DNA of 64,000 nucleotides, taken from the NCBI RefSeq assembly GCF_017254835.1, contig NZ_JAFKCW010000005.1, positions 1 to 64,000 of the forward strand, written 5' to 3'. The DNA is from Algoriphagus aestuariicola. GTDB taxonomy: Bacteria > Bacteroidota > Bacteroidia > Cytophagales > Cyclobacteriaceae. The notes beneath the pieces are model-generated. The model searched no databases and was not told the origin of the DNA. It was given only the letters and a program-made list of their open reading frames with translations. Numbering within the stretch: position 1 is the stretch's first letter; each line of letters opens with the position of its first letter. The position numbers and the translations under genes are program-made. Shown piece by piece: positions 41,801 to 50,534 of this stretch.

Positions 41801-42834
41801 GCAATACAAAAGGAATAGGAATCGTCGGCACGGGTGCCATTGCGATCAAGCATGCCCAAGCTATCGAAGAACTTACAGGAGCCGAATTGGTCGGACTTTT
41901 CAACCCCAATCCCAAAAGTGCGGAAGCAGCCAAAGAGAAGTTTTCCGCTCCCGTGTTTTCGGACATGGAGGAATTTTTGGCAGTGGATGGCTTGGATATC
42001 GTCTGCATCTGCACGCCGAGCGGCATGCATCTCGAGCCTGGACTTGCCGCAATCGAAGCGGGTAAGCACCTGATGGTGGAGAAGCCGATAGAGATCAACC
42101 CCGAGCGCGCAGACCAACTGATCAAGACCGCCGAGGAAAAAGGCGTTCAGCTGGCGGTGATCTTCCAAAACAGATTTTCCCCCGACTATCAAAAACTGAA
42201 AAAAGCCGTGGACGACGGAGTTTTTGGACGCCTGCTGATGGGGAATGCCTATGTCAATTGGTTTAGAAACTCGGCTTACTACTCGACCAGCAAATGGAAG
42301 GGAACGCTCAAAGCCGATGGGGGTGGAGCTTTGATCAATCAGGGGATCCATACCATTGACCTCCTTTTGGATCTCATGGGCGAGGTGAGAAATGTTTATG
42401 GGCAGGTACAGACCACGCTTTATCCGATCGAAGGAGAAGACTTGGGCGCTGCCTTGGTCAATTTCCAAAGCGGGGCTTTGGGCAACATCACCTCGGCGAC
42501 AGCTCTTTATCCCGGATATCCGGAGCGTATCGAAATTTTTGGCACGGAGGGTAGCGCCATTTTGGAGGGCGGCAAGCTGACCGCTTGGAACCTGAAAAAC
42601 CAACCGCCCTTGGAGATGTCCGTCGACTCGGCAGGGGGCGGCGGTTCCTCGGACCCCAACGCAATAGGAATCCAACTTCACCTTGATCAGTGGAAGCTGT
42701 TTTTGGAGGCTCTGGATTCAGGCCGTGAAGTGGTAGTGGATGGCAAAACGGCACGGAAATCCGTGGCCTTGATCTGTGCCATCTACGAATCCTCAAAAAC
42801 CGGGAAGGTGGTCCAGCAGCCTTTTGGAGGCTGA
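41797..42834 (+). CDS. Gfo/Idh/MocA family oxidoreductase
   Basis: The 345-residue NAD(P)-dependent dehydrogenase has the Rossmann motif GIVGTGAIAIKHAQAI (residues about 7-22), the signature MVEKPIEIN (near 90) and GGGALINQGIHTIDLLLD (near 178) carrying the conserved His. Family members oxidise or reduce sugars and inositols at the C2 or C3 position; the substrate is not known. The ATG at 41797 overlaps the YiaK-like stop by four bases, so the pair likely acts in one pathway. Confidence 0.9.
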   Translation: MSNTKGIGIVGTGAIAIKHAQAIEELTGAELVGLFNPNPKSAEAAKEKFSAPVFSDMEEFLAVDGLDIVCICTPSGMHLEPGLAAIEAGKHLMVEKPIEINPERADQLIKTAEEKGVQLAVIFQNRFSPDYQKLKKAVDDGVFGRLLMGNAYVNWFRNSAYYSTSKWKGTLKADGGGALINQGIHTIDLLLDLMGEVRNVYGQVQTTLYPIEGEDLGAALVNFQSGALGNITSATALYPGYPERIEIFGTEGSAILEGGKLTAWNLKNQPPLEMSVDSAGGGGSSDPNAIGIQLHLDQWKLFLEALDSGREVVVDGKTARKSVALICAIYESSKTGKVVQQPFGG

Positions 42835-42886
42835 AGAGATGCGCTCCATGCAGTGCCGAGGATAGAAAGTGTGCCTCCATGCGCTT

Positions 42887-42900
42887 CTAAATCGATTCCG
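42887..42900. promoter_or_regulatory. Weak operator-like core upstream of the TRAP genes
   Basis: AATCGATT (42890-42897) is the 8-base palindromic core of the locus operator, but only 9 of 14 positions match. It lies 72 bases before the TRAP binding-protein gene; TAATATTG at 42932-42939 could be the -7 box. Confidence 0.35.
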
Positions 42901-42968
42901 TAGATTCTCAGCATGGTAAAAAGGGAAAGGCTAATATTGTTATCCCCAAGTCAGTAAAACAAAACCCA

Positions 42969-43949
42969 ATGAAAAAAATCAGCCTCATAGTTTCTTTTTT
43001 GATCTCCTGCATGCTGTGGTCCTGTTCGGATCAGCTCGGTGTCAGGGTCATCAAGCTCGGTCACGCCCAAGTGGTCAACCACCCGGTTCATGAGGCGATG
43101 CTTTTCATGGGGAAAAGAATAGAGGAGAAGTCCGGAGGAAAAATCAAGGTCAAAGTCTACCCCAACCAGCAGTTGGGATCTGAGCGAGAACTGGTCGAAC
43201 TGCTTCAGGTTGGTAGCCTTGCAATGACCAAGGTGTCCGCCGCAGCGTTAGAGGGATTTGCGCCGATGATGCAGGTTTATGGCATGCCTTACCTTTTCCG
43301 GGACGACGAGCATCAGAAGAAAGTATTGAACGGTCCCATAGGGCGACAGCTGCTGTTGGATGGAGAGGAATTCTGGCTTAGAGGCTTATGCTATTATGAT
43401 GCGGGCAAAAGAAGTTTTTACACAAAAGACAAGCCGGTCAATACTCCTGCGGACTTGGCAGGACTGAAGGTCCGGGTGATGGAAAGTCCCACCGCATCCA
43501 ATATGGTCAAGGCCATGGGAAGCTCACCAACTCCGGTTTCCTATGGGGAGCTTTACACCGCACTTCAGCAGGGTATAGTCGATGCGGCGGAAAACAATGC
43601 GCCAAGCCTCTATACTTCCAAGCACTACGAGGTCTGCAAGTTTTACAGCTTGGATGAGCATACCTCCATTCCCGATGTGGTCATCATGAGTACCAAAGTC
43701 TGGAACAAGCTTTCTCCAGAAGAGCAGGCTTGGGTCCAAGAAGCCGCCGACGAGTCGGCGGAGTACGAGTCTGTGCTCTGGGCAAAATCCGACGCGGAGT
43801 CAATGGCTGGACTTGAAGCCGCTGGAGTGACCATCGTCCGTCCGGACAAGGAGCCTTTCCGCAAGGCCGTCGAGGGTGTCTACGAGCAGCTCAAGATCTC
43901 CCAGCCCGAAATATACGCCGTCGTCCAGGCCATCCGAGAAGTCCAATAA
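42969..43949 (+). CDS. dctP: TRAP transporter substrate-binding lipoprotein (DctP type)
   Basis: The 326-residue protein captures the solute for the TRAP carrier in the periplasm. It has a lipoprotein-like signal (LWSC, Cys 19), unlike the soluble DctP proteins of many Proteobacteria. LAGLKVRVMESP (about residues 163-174) carries the conserved Arg that binds the ligand carboxylate, and QQGIVDAAENNAPSLY (about 199) is the family marker seen in uronate- and aldonate-type TRAP proteins. The ligand is therefore an organic acid, probably a galacturonate derivative (inference). Confidence 0.92.
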   Translation: MKKISLIVSFLISCMLWSCSDQLGVRVIKLGHAQVVNHPVHEAMLFMGKRIEEKSGGKIKVKVYPNQQLGSERELVELLQVGSLAMTKVSAAALEGFAPMMQVYGMPYLFRDDEHQKKVLNGPIGRQLLLDGEEFWLRGLCYYDAGKRSFYTKDKPVNTPADLAGLKVRVMESPTASNMVKAMGSSPTPVSYGELYTALQQGIVDAAENNAPSLYTSKHYEVCKFYSLDEHTSIPDVVIMSTKVWNKLSPEEQAWVQEAADESAEYESVLWAKSDAESMAGLEAAGVTIVRPDKEPFRKAVEGVYEQLKISQPEIYAVVQAIREVQ

Positions 43950-43975
43950 TCCCTCAAACCCAAAACGATCCTTTG

Positions 43976-44467
43976 ATGTTTTCGAATCAAACCAAGACCA
44001 AACTGGACAGCGTTATCGCTCACCTTTTGGTCATCCTCATGGCCCTGATGGTCCTAAATGTCACCTGGCAAGTCACCTCCCGATACGTGTTTAAAAGTCC
44101 AAGTTCCTTCACCGATGAGCTGTCCCGATACATGCTTATCTGGGTGGGCATGCTGGGAGCAGCCTACGTGGCCGGAAAAAATGAGCATTTGGCCATAGAC
44201 ATTCTTTTGATGAAACTGAAAGGAAAGGCCCAGCAGAAGCTGATGATTCTGATCCACGTCTGCATCCTGGTTTTTGCGACGACGGTGATGATGATCGGTG
44301 GCTCCAATTTGGTGTACATCACTTTTATACTGGGGCAAAAGTCCGCCACGCTGCAGATTCCACTAGCCTACGTGTATGGGATCATCCCTTTCAGCGGCAT
44401 TTTAGTCGCGTATTACCAGGTATTTTCCATTGTCCACCTTTCCCAAACCCTCAAAACCGCTGAATAA
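43976..44467 (+). CDS. dctQ: TRAP transporter small permease (DctQ type)
   Basis: The 163-residue inner-membrane protein has four hydrophobic helices. Helices 1 and 2 flank WQVTSRYVFKSPSSFTDELSRYMLIWVGMLGAAY, of which WQVTSRY and DELSRY are the DctQ hallmarks. It scaffolds the large permease. I prefer the ATG at 43976 over the preceding TTG. Its TAA stop shares one base with the next ATG. Confidence 0.93.
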   Translation: MFSNQTKTKLDSVIAHLLVILMALMVLNVTWQVTSRYVFKSPSSFTDELSRYMLIWVGMLGAAYVAGKNEHLAIDILLMKLKGKAQQKLMILIHVCILVFATTVMMIGGSNLVYITFILGQKSATLQIPLAYVYGIIPFSGILVAYYQVFSIVHLSQTLKTAE

Positions 44468-45762
44468 TGGAAGTTTTAAGTGTACTGATTCTTGTTGTTT
44501 CGTTTTTGTTTTTTCTGGGAATAGGCGTGCCGGTGGCTTGGAGCCTGGGCCTGTCCAGTATGCTGACGCTGATGGTGACCGTGGCGACCATGCCTGCCAT
44601 CACGACCGTAGCACAGCGGATGGGGGCGGGGCTGGATAGCTTTTCACTCTTGGCGATTCCCTTCTTCATCGTGGCTGGTGAGCTCATGAACCGGGGCGGT
44701 ATCGCCAATCGCCTGATAGAATTCGCCAAGTCGCTCACGGGAAGACTCCCCGGTGGCCTGCTGCATGTGAATGTGGTGGCGGCCATGCTGATGGGAGCCA
44801 TTGCGGGTTCTGCGGTAGCGGCGGCTTCGTCAATGGGCGGGATTTTGGGAAAAAGGATGGAAAAGGAAGGCTACCCCAAAGCACTCGGCGCGGCGGTGAA
44901 CATCACCTCCTCGACTACTGGTTTGATCATTCCGCCTTCCAATGTGCTGATCGTATATTCTCTTGCTTCAGGTGGGGTTTCGGTGGCCGCGCTTTTCGTG
45001 GCGGGCTATCTCCCAGGCATGCTGATCGGTCTCTTGCTGATGATCACCGCGGCGGTCATGGTGAAGATGAAAAAGTTACCAGCAGGTGAACCCTCCTCCC
45101 TGAAATTGGTGACTACTACCTTTATCCATGCTCTTCCAAGTTTGTTTTTGTTGGTGTTGGTGATTGGCGGAATCGTAGGAGGAGTCTTCACCGCAACAGA
45201 AGCGTCTGCTATTGCGGTGGTCTACAGTTTGGTCTTGTCCCTCTTCTATCGGGAAATCGGCTGGAAGGACCTCCCGGCTGTTTTGCTGAAATCAGCCGAG
45301 ACTACCGCCGTGGTGATGCTCCTGATCGCCACTTCCATGGCCATGTCCTGGGTGATGTCCAGCGAGGATATCCCGCAAAACATATCCTCCGCCCTGCTTT
45401 CCCTCAGCGACAACAAGATCGTCATCCTTATCCTGATCAACCTGCTGCTTTTGTTTGTCGGGATCTTCATGGATATGACTCCGGCAGTGTTGATTTTCAC
45501 TCCGATCTTCTTGCCCGTGGTAAGTTCTTTGGGCGTGGATCCGGTCCACTTTGGAATCATGATGGTGACCAACCTTTGTATCGGGCTTTGTACTCCACCG
45601 GTGGGGTCAGTGCTTTTCATTGGAGTTGGGATTGCCAAGATTTCGATCCAGCAGGTACTTAAGCCGCTGCTTCCCCTATTCTTGGCGATGATTGTCGGCT
45701 TGGCGCTGATCATGATCTTCCCTGAGATCACTCTCTGGCTTCCAAGGATGTTTGGGTTGTAA
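44467..45762 (+). CDS. dctM: TRAP transporter large permease (DctM type)
   Basis: The 431-residue inner-membrane protein has about 12 hydrophobic segments of the DctM elevator-type transporter, including IPFFIVAGELMNRGGIANRL, AGSAVAAASSMGGIL and LIIPPSNVLIVYS in the first half, and MTPAVLIFTPIFLPV with TPPVGSVLFIGVGIAK in the second. With the P and Q proteins it drives sodium-coupled uptake of an organic acid. TRAP systems are less usual than MFS carriers in Bacteroidota polysaccharide loci. The pectin locus ends here with a strong terminator. Confidence 0.95.
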   Translation: MEVLSVLILVVSFLFFLGIGVPVAWSLGLSSMLTLMVTVATMPAITTVAQRMGAGLDSFSLLAIPFFIVAGELMNRGGIANRLIEFAKSLTGRLPGGLLHVNVVAAMLMGAIAGSAVAAASSMGGILGKRMEKEGYPKALGAAVNITSSTTGLIIPPSNVLIVYSLASGGVSVAALFVAGYLPGMLIGLLLMITAAVMVKMKKLPAGEPSSLKLVTTTFIHALPSLFLLVLVIGGIVGGVFTATEASAIAVVYSLVLSLFYREIGWKDLPAVLLKSAETTAVVMLLIATSMAMSWVMSSEDIPQNISSALLSLSDNKIVILILINLLLLFVGIFMDMTPAVLIFTPIFLPVVSSLGVDPVHFGIMMVTNLCIGLCTPPVGSVLFIGVGIAKISIQQVLKPLLPLFLAMIVGLALIMIFPEITLWLPRMFGL

Positions 45763-45818
45763 AAGAGACGCTAGATTCAAGACGTTAGGCTAAAGTATCA
45801 AGATGATAGAGGATTTCA

Positions 45819-45853
45819 CCCTCCAAGGGCTTCAAGTCCCTTGGAGGGTTTTT
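45819..45853 (+). terminator. Terminator at the end of the TRAP operon
   Basis: CCCTCCAAGGG (45819-45829) pairs perfectly with CCCTTGGAGGG (45838-45848), followed by five T residues. The stem resembles that at 53359-53390. Confidence 0.93.
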
Positions 45854-45872
45854 GTTTTGCCTATAAAAAGAA

Positions 45873-45899
45873 AAATCCGAAGTTGTTGACTTCGGATTT
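45873..45899 (-). terminator. Terminator for the leftward membrane-protein gene
   Basis: AAATCCGAAGT pairs with ACTTCGGATTT around a five-base loop. On the minus strand the hairpin is followed by TTTTTCTTTTT, so it ends leftward transcripts. Confidence 0.8.
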
Positions 45900-46020
45900 A
45901 CATTCTTCAACTGGTTTGAAGCATCCACTTACGACTCACCACTTAACAAATCAAACCGTCGAGGTTCCCAAAAAACTCAAAGATCGTCCACGGTGCTTTC
46001 CGGACTTGTCAAGGGACTGA

Positions 46021-46587
46021 TCACTGCAGCTGAGTACTGTTCTCTGGTGTTGCGTCGAACAGTTTGTTTATTCTGAGTTGTATGATCCAGATTCCGATCG
46101 GGAAAAACCAGATCAAGAAAAACTCTCCGGCATATTCTCCAAAAGCCACAGGTCTTTGCACTTCAACTGTTTTTAGTGCTTTTGCATTGAAATAGAGGCA
46201 ATAAAAAAGACAGAACATGGAGAACAAGTGTAGAGGAATTATCAAGGCAAATATTGCCAAGCCAGTTTGTCCTTCTGGAATCAAACTGGGCATAATAGCA
46301 ACTGAAAACAGCAGGTAGATGACCGGTATAAAAAGAAAGATTTTAAATCTGGTGACGTTCATCGACGCGGTATCTGGAAGCTTCTCGTGAAGGTGAGTGC
46401 CAAGCTGATAAAACCAGCCGAAGAACACACCCATAAAAGCTATCGCATCGATCGAAATGAGGTAGGGGAAAACACTACTATAGTTTCCCGAAAAAACCAT
46501 GGCGAATAGGATAGTTTGAAATATCAATGGAAATCCCACCAGCAAGCCGAATAGTTGCCAGTGTTTTAAAGTCAGAAGTTTAGTCAT
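46021..46587 (-). CDS. Hypothetical multi-pass membrane protein
   Basis: I do not recognise this 188-residue protein. It has about five hydrophobic segments (near residues 12-30, 38-60, 82-100, 106-132 and 150-168) and a polar C-terminus, so it is an inner-membrane protein. Nothing resembling an active site is visible. It lies alone between the pectin locus and an ABC-F gene and has its own terminator. The 183 bases upstream hold a short inverted repeat (CGCTGG/CCAGCG at 46616-46630) and micro-repeats. Confidence 0.7.
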   Translation of the reverse strand: MTKLLTLKHWQLFGLLVGFPLIFQTILFAMVFSGNYSSVFPYLISIDAIAFMGVFFGWFYQLGTHLHEKLPDTASMNVTRFKIFLFIPVIYLLFSVAIMPSLIPEGQTGLAIFALIIPLHLFSMFCLFYCLYFNAKALKTVEVQRPVAFGEYAGEFFLIWFFPIGIWIIQLRINKLFDATPENSTQLQ

Positions 46588-46769
46588 CGTTGATTGGTGC
46601 CTGTTGAATCGTGATCGCTGGCCACCAGCGTCTGGTTCACTAAACTAGCCTTTTTTCGATCACAAACTACAGACTGTTAAAACTGACAAACTCAGACCTT
46701 CAAGGTTTTTACGAAACTCAATAGTTGTCCGCTCATCCCGAAGGTCTGCCTACTGAAAACTGCGACTGC

Positions 46770-48407
46770 CTACTGTTTGCGCTCCACTTCCCTCAGGTTT
46801 TCCAGTTTCTTGTTTCTCAGGAATCCATTGATATCTTCGAAGTGTTCTTTCACCCGCTTGTTTCCAAACTCAAATACCTTGGTCGCCAAGCCATCCAAGA
46901 AGTCCCGATCGTGGGATACCAAGATGAGCGTCCCGTCAAAAGCCTTCAGAGCATCTTTGATGATGTCCTTGGTCTTCATGTCCAAGTGGTTGGTTGGTTC
47001 ATCGAGGATCAACAAGTTCACTGGCTCAAGCAGAAGCTTGATCATTGCCAGTCGGGTTTTTTCTCCACCAGAGAGGACTTTGACCTTTTTGTTGATATCG
47101 TCTCCTTTGAACATGAAAGCGCCGAGGATGTCTTTGATCTTGGTGCGGACTTCACCCACGGCGATGTTGTCGATGGTCTCGAATATCGTCAGGGTCTCAT
47201 CCAGGAGCGAAGCTTGGTTTTGTGCAAAGTATCCGATCATGGCGTTGTGGCCTAGTTCGCACTTGCCTTTGAAGTCGATTTCTCCCATGATGGCCTTGAT
47301 CATGGTGGATTTTCCCTCCCCGTTTTTTCCGACAAAGGCCACTTTTTGTCCCTGCTCGATGGTCATGGAAGCATCCTTGAAGACCACGTGGTCGCCGTAG
47401 CTTTTGCTCATCTCATCCACGATGACGGGGTATTTGCCGGATCGCGGAGAAGGGGGGAAGCGAAGCTTCAGCGCAGAACTGTCCACTTCGTCGACCTCGA
47501 TGATTTCCATTTTCTCCAGCATTTTCACCCGAGACTGAACTTGGAGGGTTTTGGAATACGTGCCCTTGAAACGGTCGATGAATTCCTGGATGTCGGCGAT
47601 TTGACGCTGCTGCTCTTCGTATTGCTTTTGCTGCTGCTCGCGTCGCTCCTTGCGCAGCTCCAGGTAATGGCTGTATTTGGCTTTGTAGTCGTAGATGCGA
47701 CCCATGGTCACCTCGATGGTACGGGTGGTGATGTTGTCAACAAATGCCCTATCGTGGGAAATAACCACAACGGCCTTGGCTTTGGTAGTCAAAAAATCCT
47801 CCAACCACTGGATGGACTCGATGTCCAGGTGGTTGGTTGGTTCGTCAAGGAGGATGAGGTCCGGCTTTTGTAAAAGGATCTTCGCCAGCTCGATTCGCAT
47901 CCTCCAGCCACCCGAAAATTCGGAAGTAGAGCGCTGAAAATCATCTCGGACAAATCCCAATCCCAACAGGACCTTTTCCACTTCAGCTTCATAGTTTACT
48001 TCTTCGATGGCGTAGAACTTTTCGCTCAGCTCGGATACCTGCTCGATAAGCTTGTAATATTCCTCCGATTCGTAGTCTGTCCGCACGGTCAATTCCTCGT
48101 TGATCCGGTCGATTTCGGTCTTCATACCCAAATAGGAAGAGAAGGCCTTGGCCGTTTCATCCATTACGCTGCAGTCGTCCGCCGTCAGCAAATGCTGGGG
48201 CAGGTAGGCGACCACGTAGCCTTTTGGCGCGGATACGGCACCGGAGGTAGGCTTGTTTTGTCCCGCGATGATCTTGAGCAGGGTGGATTTCCCTGCTCCG
48301 TTTTTACCCATGAGGGCGATCTTGTCGGTTTCGTTGATGTTGAAGGTGATGTTGCTGAAGAGCGGGCTGCCGCCGTGGATTACGGAGACGTTATCGACTG
48401 AAATCAT
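46770..48407 (-). CDS. ABC-F family ribosome-associated ATPase
   Basis: The 545-residue cytosolic protein has two ABC domains in tandem and no membrane part. Domain 1 has GKNGAGKST (near residue 36), the signature FSGGWRMRIELAK and LLDEPTNHLD. Domain 2 has GKNGEGKST (near 359), LSGGEKTRLAMIK and LILDEPTNHLD. A charged linker (about 230-320) separates them, as in ABC-F proteins that bind the ribosomal E-site and relieve stalling. The set of motifs resembles YbiT-like housekeeping members more than antibiotic-resistance factors, but this is not certain. Confidence 0.93.
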   Translation of the reverse strand: MISVDNVSVIHGGSPLFSNITFNINETDKIALMGKNGAGKSTLLKIIAGQNKPTSGAVSAPKGYVVAYLPQHLLTADDCSVMDETAKAFSSYLGMKTEIDRINEELTVRTDYESEEYYKLIEQVSELSEKFYAIEEVNYEAEVEKVLLGLGFVRDDFQRSTSEFSGGWRMRIELAKILLQKPDLILLDEPTNHLDIESIQWLEDFLTTKAKAVVVISHDRAFVDNITTRTIEVTMGRIYDYKAKYSHYLELRKERREQQQKQYEEQQRQIADIQEFIDRFKGTYSKTLQVQSRVKMLEKMEIIEVDEVDSSALKLRFPPSPRSGKYPVIVDEMSKSYGDHVVFKDASMTIEQGQKVAFVGKNGEGKSTMIKAIMGEIDFKGKCELGHNAMIGYFAQNQASLLDETLTIFETIDNIAVGEVRTKIKDILGAFMFKGDDINKKVKVLSGGEKTRLAMIKLLLEPVNLLILDEPTNHLDMKTKDIIKDALKAFDGTLILVSHDRDFLDGLATKVFEFGNKRVKEHFEDINGFLRNKKLENLREVERKQ

Positions 48408-48447
48408 GAATCTTGGAATTGAAGCGGCAAAGGTAAGGATTGCAAGA

Positions 48448-48480
48448 TTTAAAAATTGGAAGATTGGAAAATTAGTCCCT
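48448..48480. repeat. TTGGAAAATT-type micro-repeat
   Basis: AAAATTGGAAGATTGGAAAATTAG is a short A/T/G repeat. A reverse-complement relative (TTCCAATTTTGTAATTTTCCAATTCC, in part) lies at 52171-52206. This type of tract is common between genes in Bacteroidota. Confidence 0.4.
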
Positions 48481-48520
48481 CGTGCGACATGACTTCCGAA
48501 ATTAGGAGGGCTATCGACCG

Positions 48521-48551
48521 TTGTCTGTTGACTGCAAAAAAGCTACCTTCG
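48521..48551 (+). promoter_or_regulatory. Promoter candidate for the gluconokinase/6PGDH fusion
   Basis: TTG (48521-48523) and TACCTTCG (48544-48551) are 20 bases apart, close to the phylum consensus. The box ends 4 bases before the ATG at 48556, so the transcript would be leaderless or nearly so if this promoter is used. Confidence 0.45.
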
Positions 48552-48555
48552 CCCC

Positions 48556-50454
48556 ATGCTAGTCATTGTCACCGGCGTCTCGGGGACTGGGAAATCCACC
48601 CTAGGAGCGCTCCTTGCCGAACGGCTTCGGCTTCCTTTTTTCGATGCGGATCAATTCCATCCGGAGGCAAATATCGCCAAGATGAGCGCAGGCCAGCCCC
48701 TGACCGATGAAGACCGCATTCCGTGGCTGCAAGCCATGGCCGATCAGCTCATCAAGTCGGAAAAGAGCGGAGGGGCGGTGTTGACCTGCTCGGCTTTGAA
48801 AAATTCCTATCGGGAGAGGCTGGCCGTATCTGATGCTATACGCTGGATTCACCTCACCGGCGACCGGGATTTGATTTGGGAGCGGATGTCGGCTCGAAAA
48901 AACCATTTCATGAAGGCAGGAATGCTCGATTCGCAGATTGCCCTTTGGGAAAAGCCGATGACAGGCTATTTATTGGACATCACCGGGACTCCCGAGCAGC
49001 TGCTCGAGGCGTCTCTCAACTACCTAAAATCTCAACCTATGAAAATGAAAATGGGCGTGATCGGAATGGGTGTCATGGGCAAAAGCCTGGCGCTCAATTT
49101 GGCCGAAAAAGGCGTTTCCGTGTCACTTTACAACCGATTTGTAGCTGGAAAAGAGGAGGGCATCGCCCAGAAAGTCGTCGACGAAAACCCCGAGTTTTCC
49201 AATACCCAGGCTTTCGAAGATCTCCAGAAGTTTGTTGATTCTCTGGAAAAACCACGCCGGATCCTGATGATGATCCCGGCGGGCGCTGCTATCGATGCCC
49301 AGCTGGATACCTTGATGCCTATTTTGGAAAAAGACGACTTGGTGATCGATGGGGGTAATTCATTCTACAAAGATTCAGAAAGAAGGGTCGAAAGGCTGAA
49401 AGAAGTCGGCATGCATTTTCTTCCGATGGGCGTTTCCGGAGGCGAGGAGGGAGCCCGAAAAGGTCCATCCATCATGCCTGGAGGCAATGCGGAAGGCTAT
49501 GCGATGGTGGAGGATTTCTTGGGCAGGATTTCCGCTAAAGACAAAGACGGCAAGCCTTGCGTGACCTACGTTGGGCCAGGCGGTTCGGGCCACTTCATCA
49601 AGATGGTGCACAACTCCATCGAATATGGAGAGATGCAGGTCTTGGCAGAGTTGGTTCACCTCTTGAGATTTGGCTTTGGCTGCACGCCAGAGAAAGTTTC
49701 TGAGATTTTTACGGAATGGGGACAAGGCGAACTCAAGTCATTCCTTTTGGAGATCACTGCAGATTTGCTGCTTTTCAAGGAAAACGGAGAATTGCTTCTC
49801 GATAAAATATTGGATCAAGCTGGACAAAAAGGGACCGGCGCCTGGTCATTGACTACGGCTTTGGAATACGGAATTCCGTATAGCCCACTGGCGGAATCGG
49901 TGAATGCACGTGGGGTTTCCGGAGAAAAAGCCATGCGTGTCGCTTTCTCCAAAACTTTCCATCACGAGTTCAAAAAAGTCGAGGGCTCTCTGGAAACCTG
50001 GCTGCCGAAGATCAAGGCGGCTTATTCCCTCGCCAGAATCATCAACCATGAGGTCGGTTTCCGCCTGATGAAAACCGTCTCCGATACCAAGGACTGGAAG
50101 CTCAATTTCAACGAAATTTCCCGAATCTGGACCAACGGCTGCATCATCCGCTCTGGTTTAATGGAGAACATCTCGGCCAATTACTCTGACTCGGTTTCAT
50201 TCTTCGAGATGGAGGGGGTGAAGGAGCAGGTCATTTCCGGAAGAAAATCACTGGCCGAATTGGTTGGTTTGGGATTGACCCACGGCTTTGCCCTGCCGGT
50301 GATGAGTGCTGGGATCAATTACCTTTTTGGTAGAATTACCGCCGAATCCTCCGCCTCGGTCATTCAGGCGCAGCGGGATTATTTTGGTGCACACACGTAT
50401 CAGCGCAAGGACGACCCCAGCGGGAAGGCTTACCACACGGAATGGAGTAAATAA
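48556..50454 (+). CDS. gnd: Bifunctional gluconokinase / 6-phosphogluconate dehydrogenase
   Basis: The 632-residue protein fuses two consecutive pathway enzymes. Residues 1-160 are a GntK-type gluconokinase with the P-loop GVSGTGKST (7-15), DADQFHP and TCSALKNSYRERL. Residues about 165-632 are a complete 6-phosphogluconate dehydrogenase: GVIGMGVMGKSLALNLAEKG (NADP site), IPAG, GVSGGEEGARKGPSIMPGG (substrate site) and the catalytic Lys in HFIKMVHNSIEYGEMQ. Gluconate is thus phosphorylated and then oxidatively decarboxylated to ribulose 5-phosphate. The junction MKMKMG (from 49039) could also serve as an internal start for a free dehydrogenase. It is not a sequencing artefact of two stop-separated frames: the frame is open throughout. 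Confidence 0.95.
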   Translation: MLVIVTGVSGTGKSTLGALLAERLRLPFFDADQFHPEANIAKMSAGQPLTDEDRIPWLQAMADQLIKSEKSGGAVLTCSALKNSYRERLAVSDAIRWIHLTGDRDLIWERMSARKNHFMKAGMLDSQIALWEKPMTGYLLDITGTPEQLLEASLNYLKSQPMKMKMGVIGMGVMGKSLALNLAEKGVSVSLYNRFVAGKEEGIAQKVVDENPEFSNTQAFEDLQKFVDSLEKPRRILMMIPAGAAIDAQLDTLMPILEKDDLVIDGGNSFYKDSERRVERLKEVGMHFLPMGVSGGEEGARKGPSIMPGGNAEGYAMVEDFLGRISAKDKDGKPCVTYVGPGGSGHFIKMVHNSIEYGEMQVLAELVHLLRFGFGCTPEKVSEIFTEWGQGELKSFLLEITADLLLFKENGELLLDKILDQAGQKGTGAWSLTTALEYGIPYSPLAESVNARGVSGEKAMRVAFSKTFHHEFKKVEGSLETWLPKIKAAYSLARIINHEVGFRLMKTVSDTKDWKLNFNEISRIWTNGCIIRSGLMENISANYSDSVSFFEMEGVKEQVISGRKSLAELVGLGLTHGFALPVMSAGINYLFGRITAESSASVIQAQRDYFGAHTYQRKDDPSGKAYHTEWSK

Positions 50455-50479
50455 GATTTTGTACCTAACTGCAATAACG

Positions 50480-50505
50480 AGGGCTGGAGTGATTCAGCCC
50501 TTTTT
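50480..50505 (+). terminator. Terminator after the gluconokinase/6PGDH gene
   Basis: AGGGCTG (50480-50486) pairs with CAGCCCT (50495-50501) and is followed by TTTTGATTTTT. Confidence 0.85.
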
Positions 50506-50534
50506 GATTTTTAGTTTTTACCGCTGAGTTGCCT

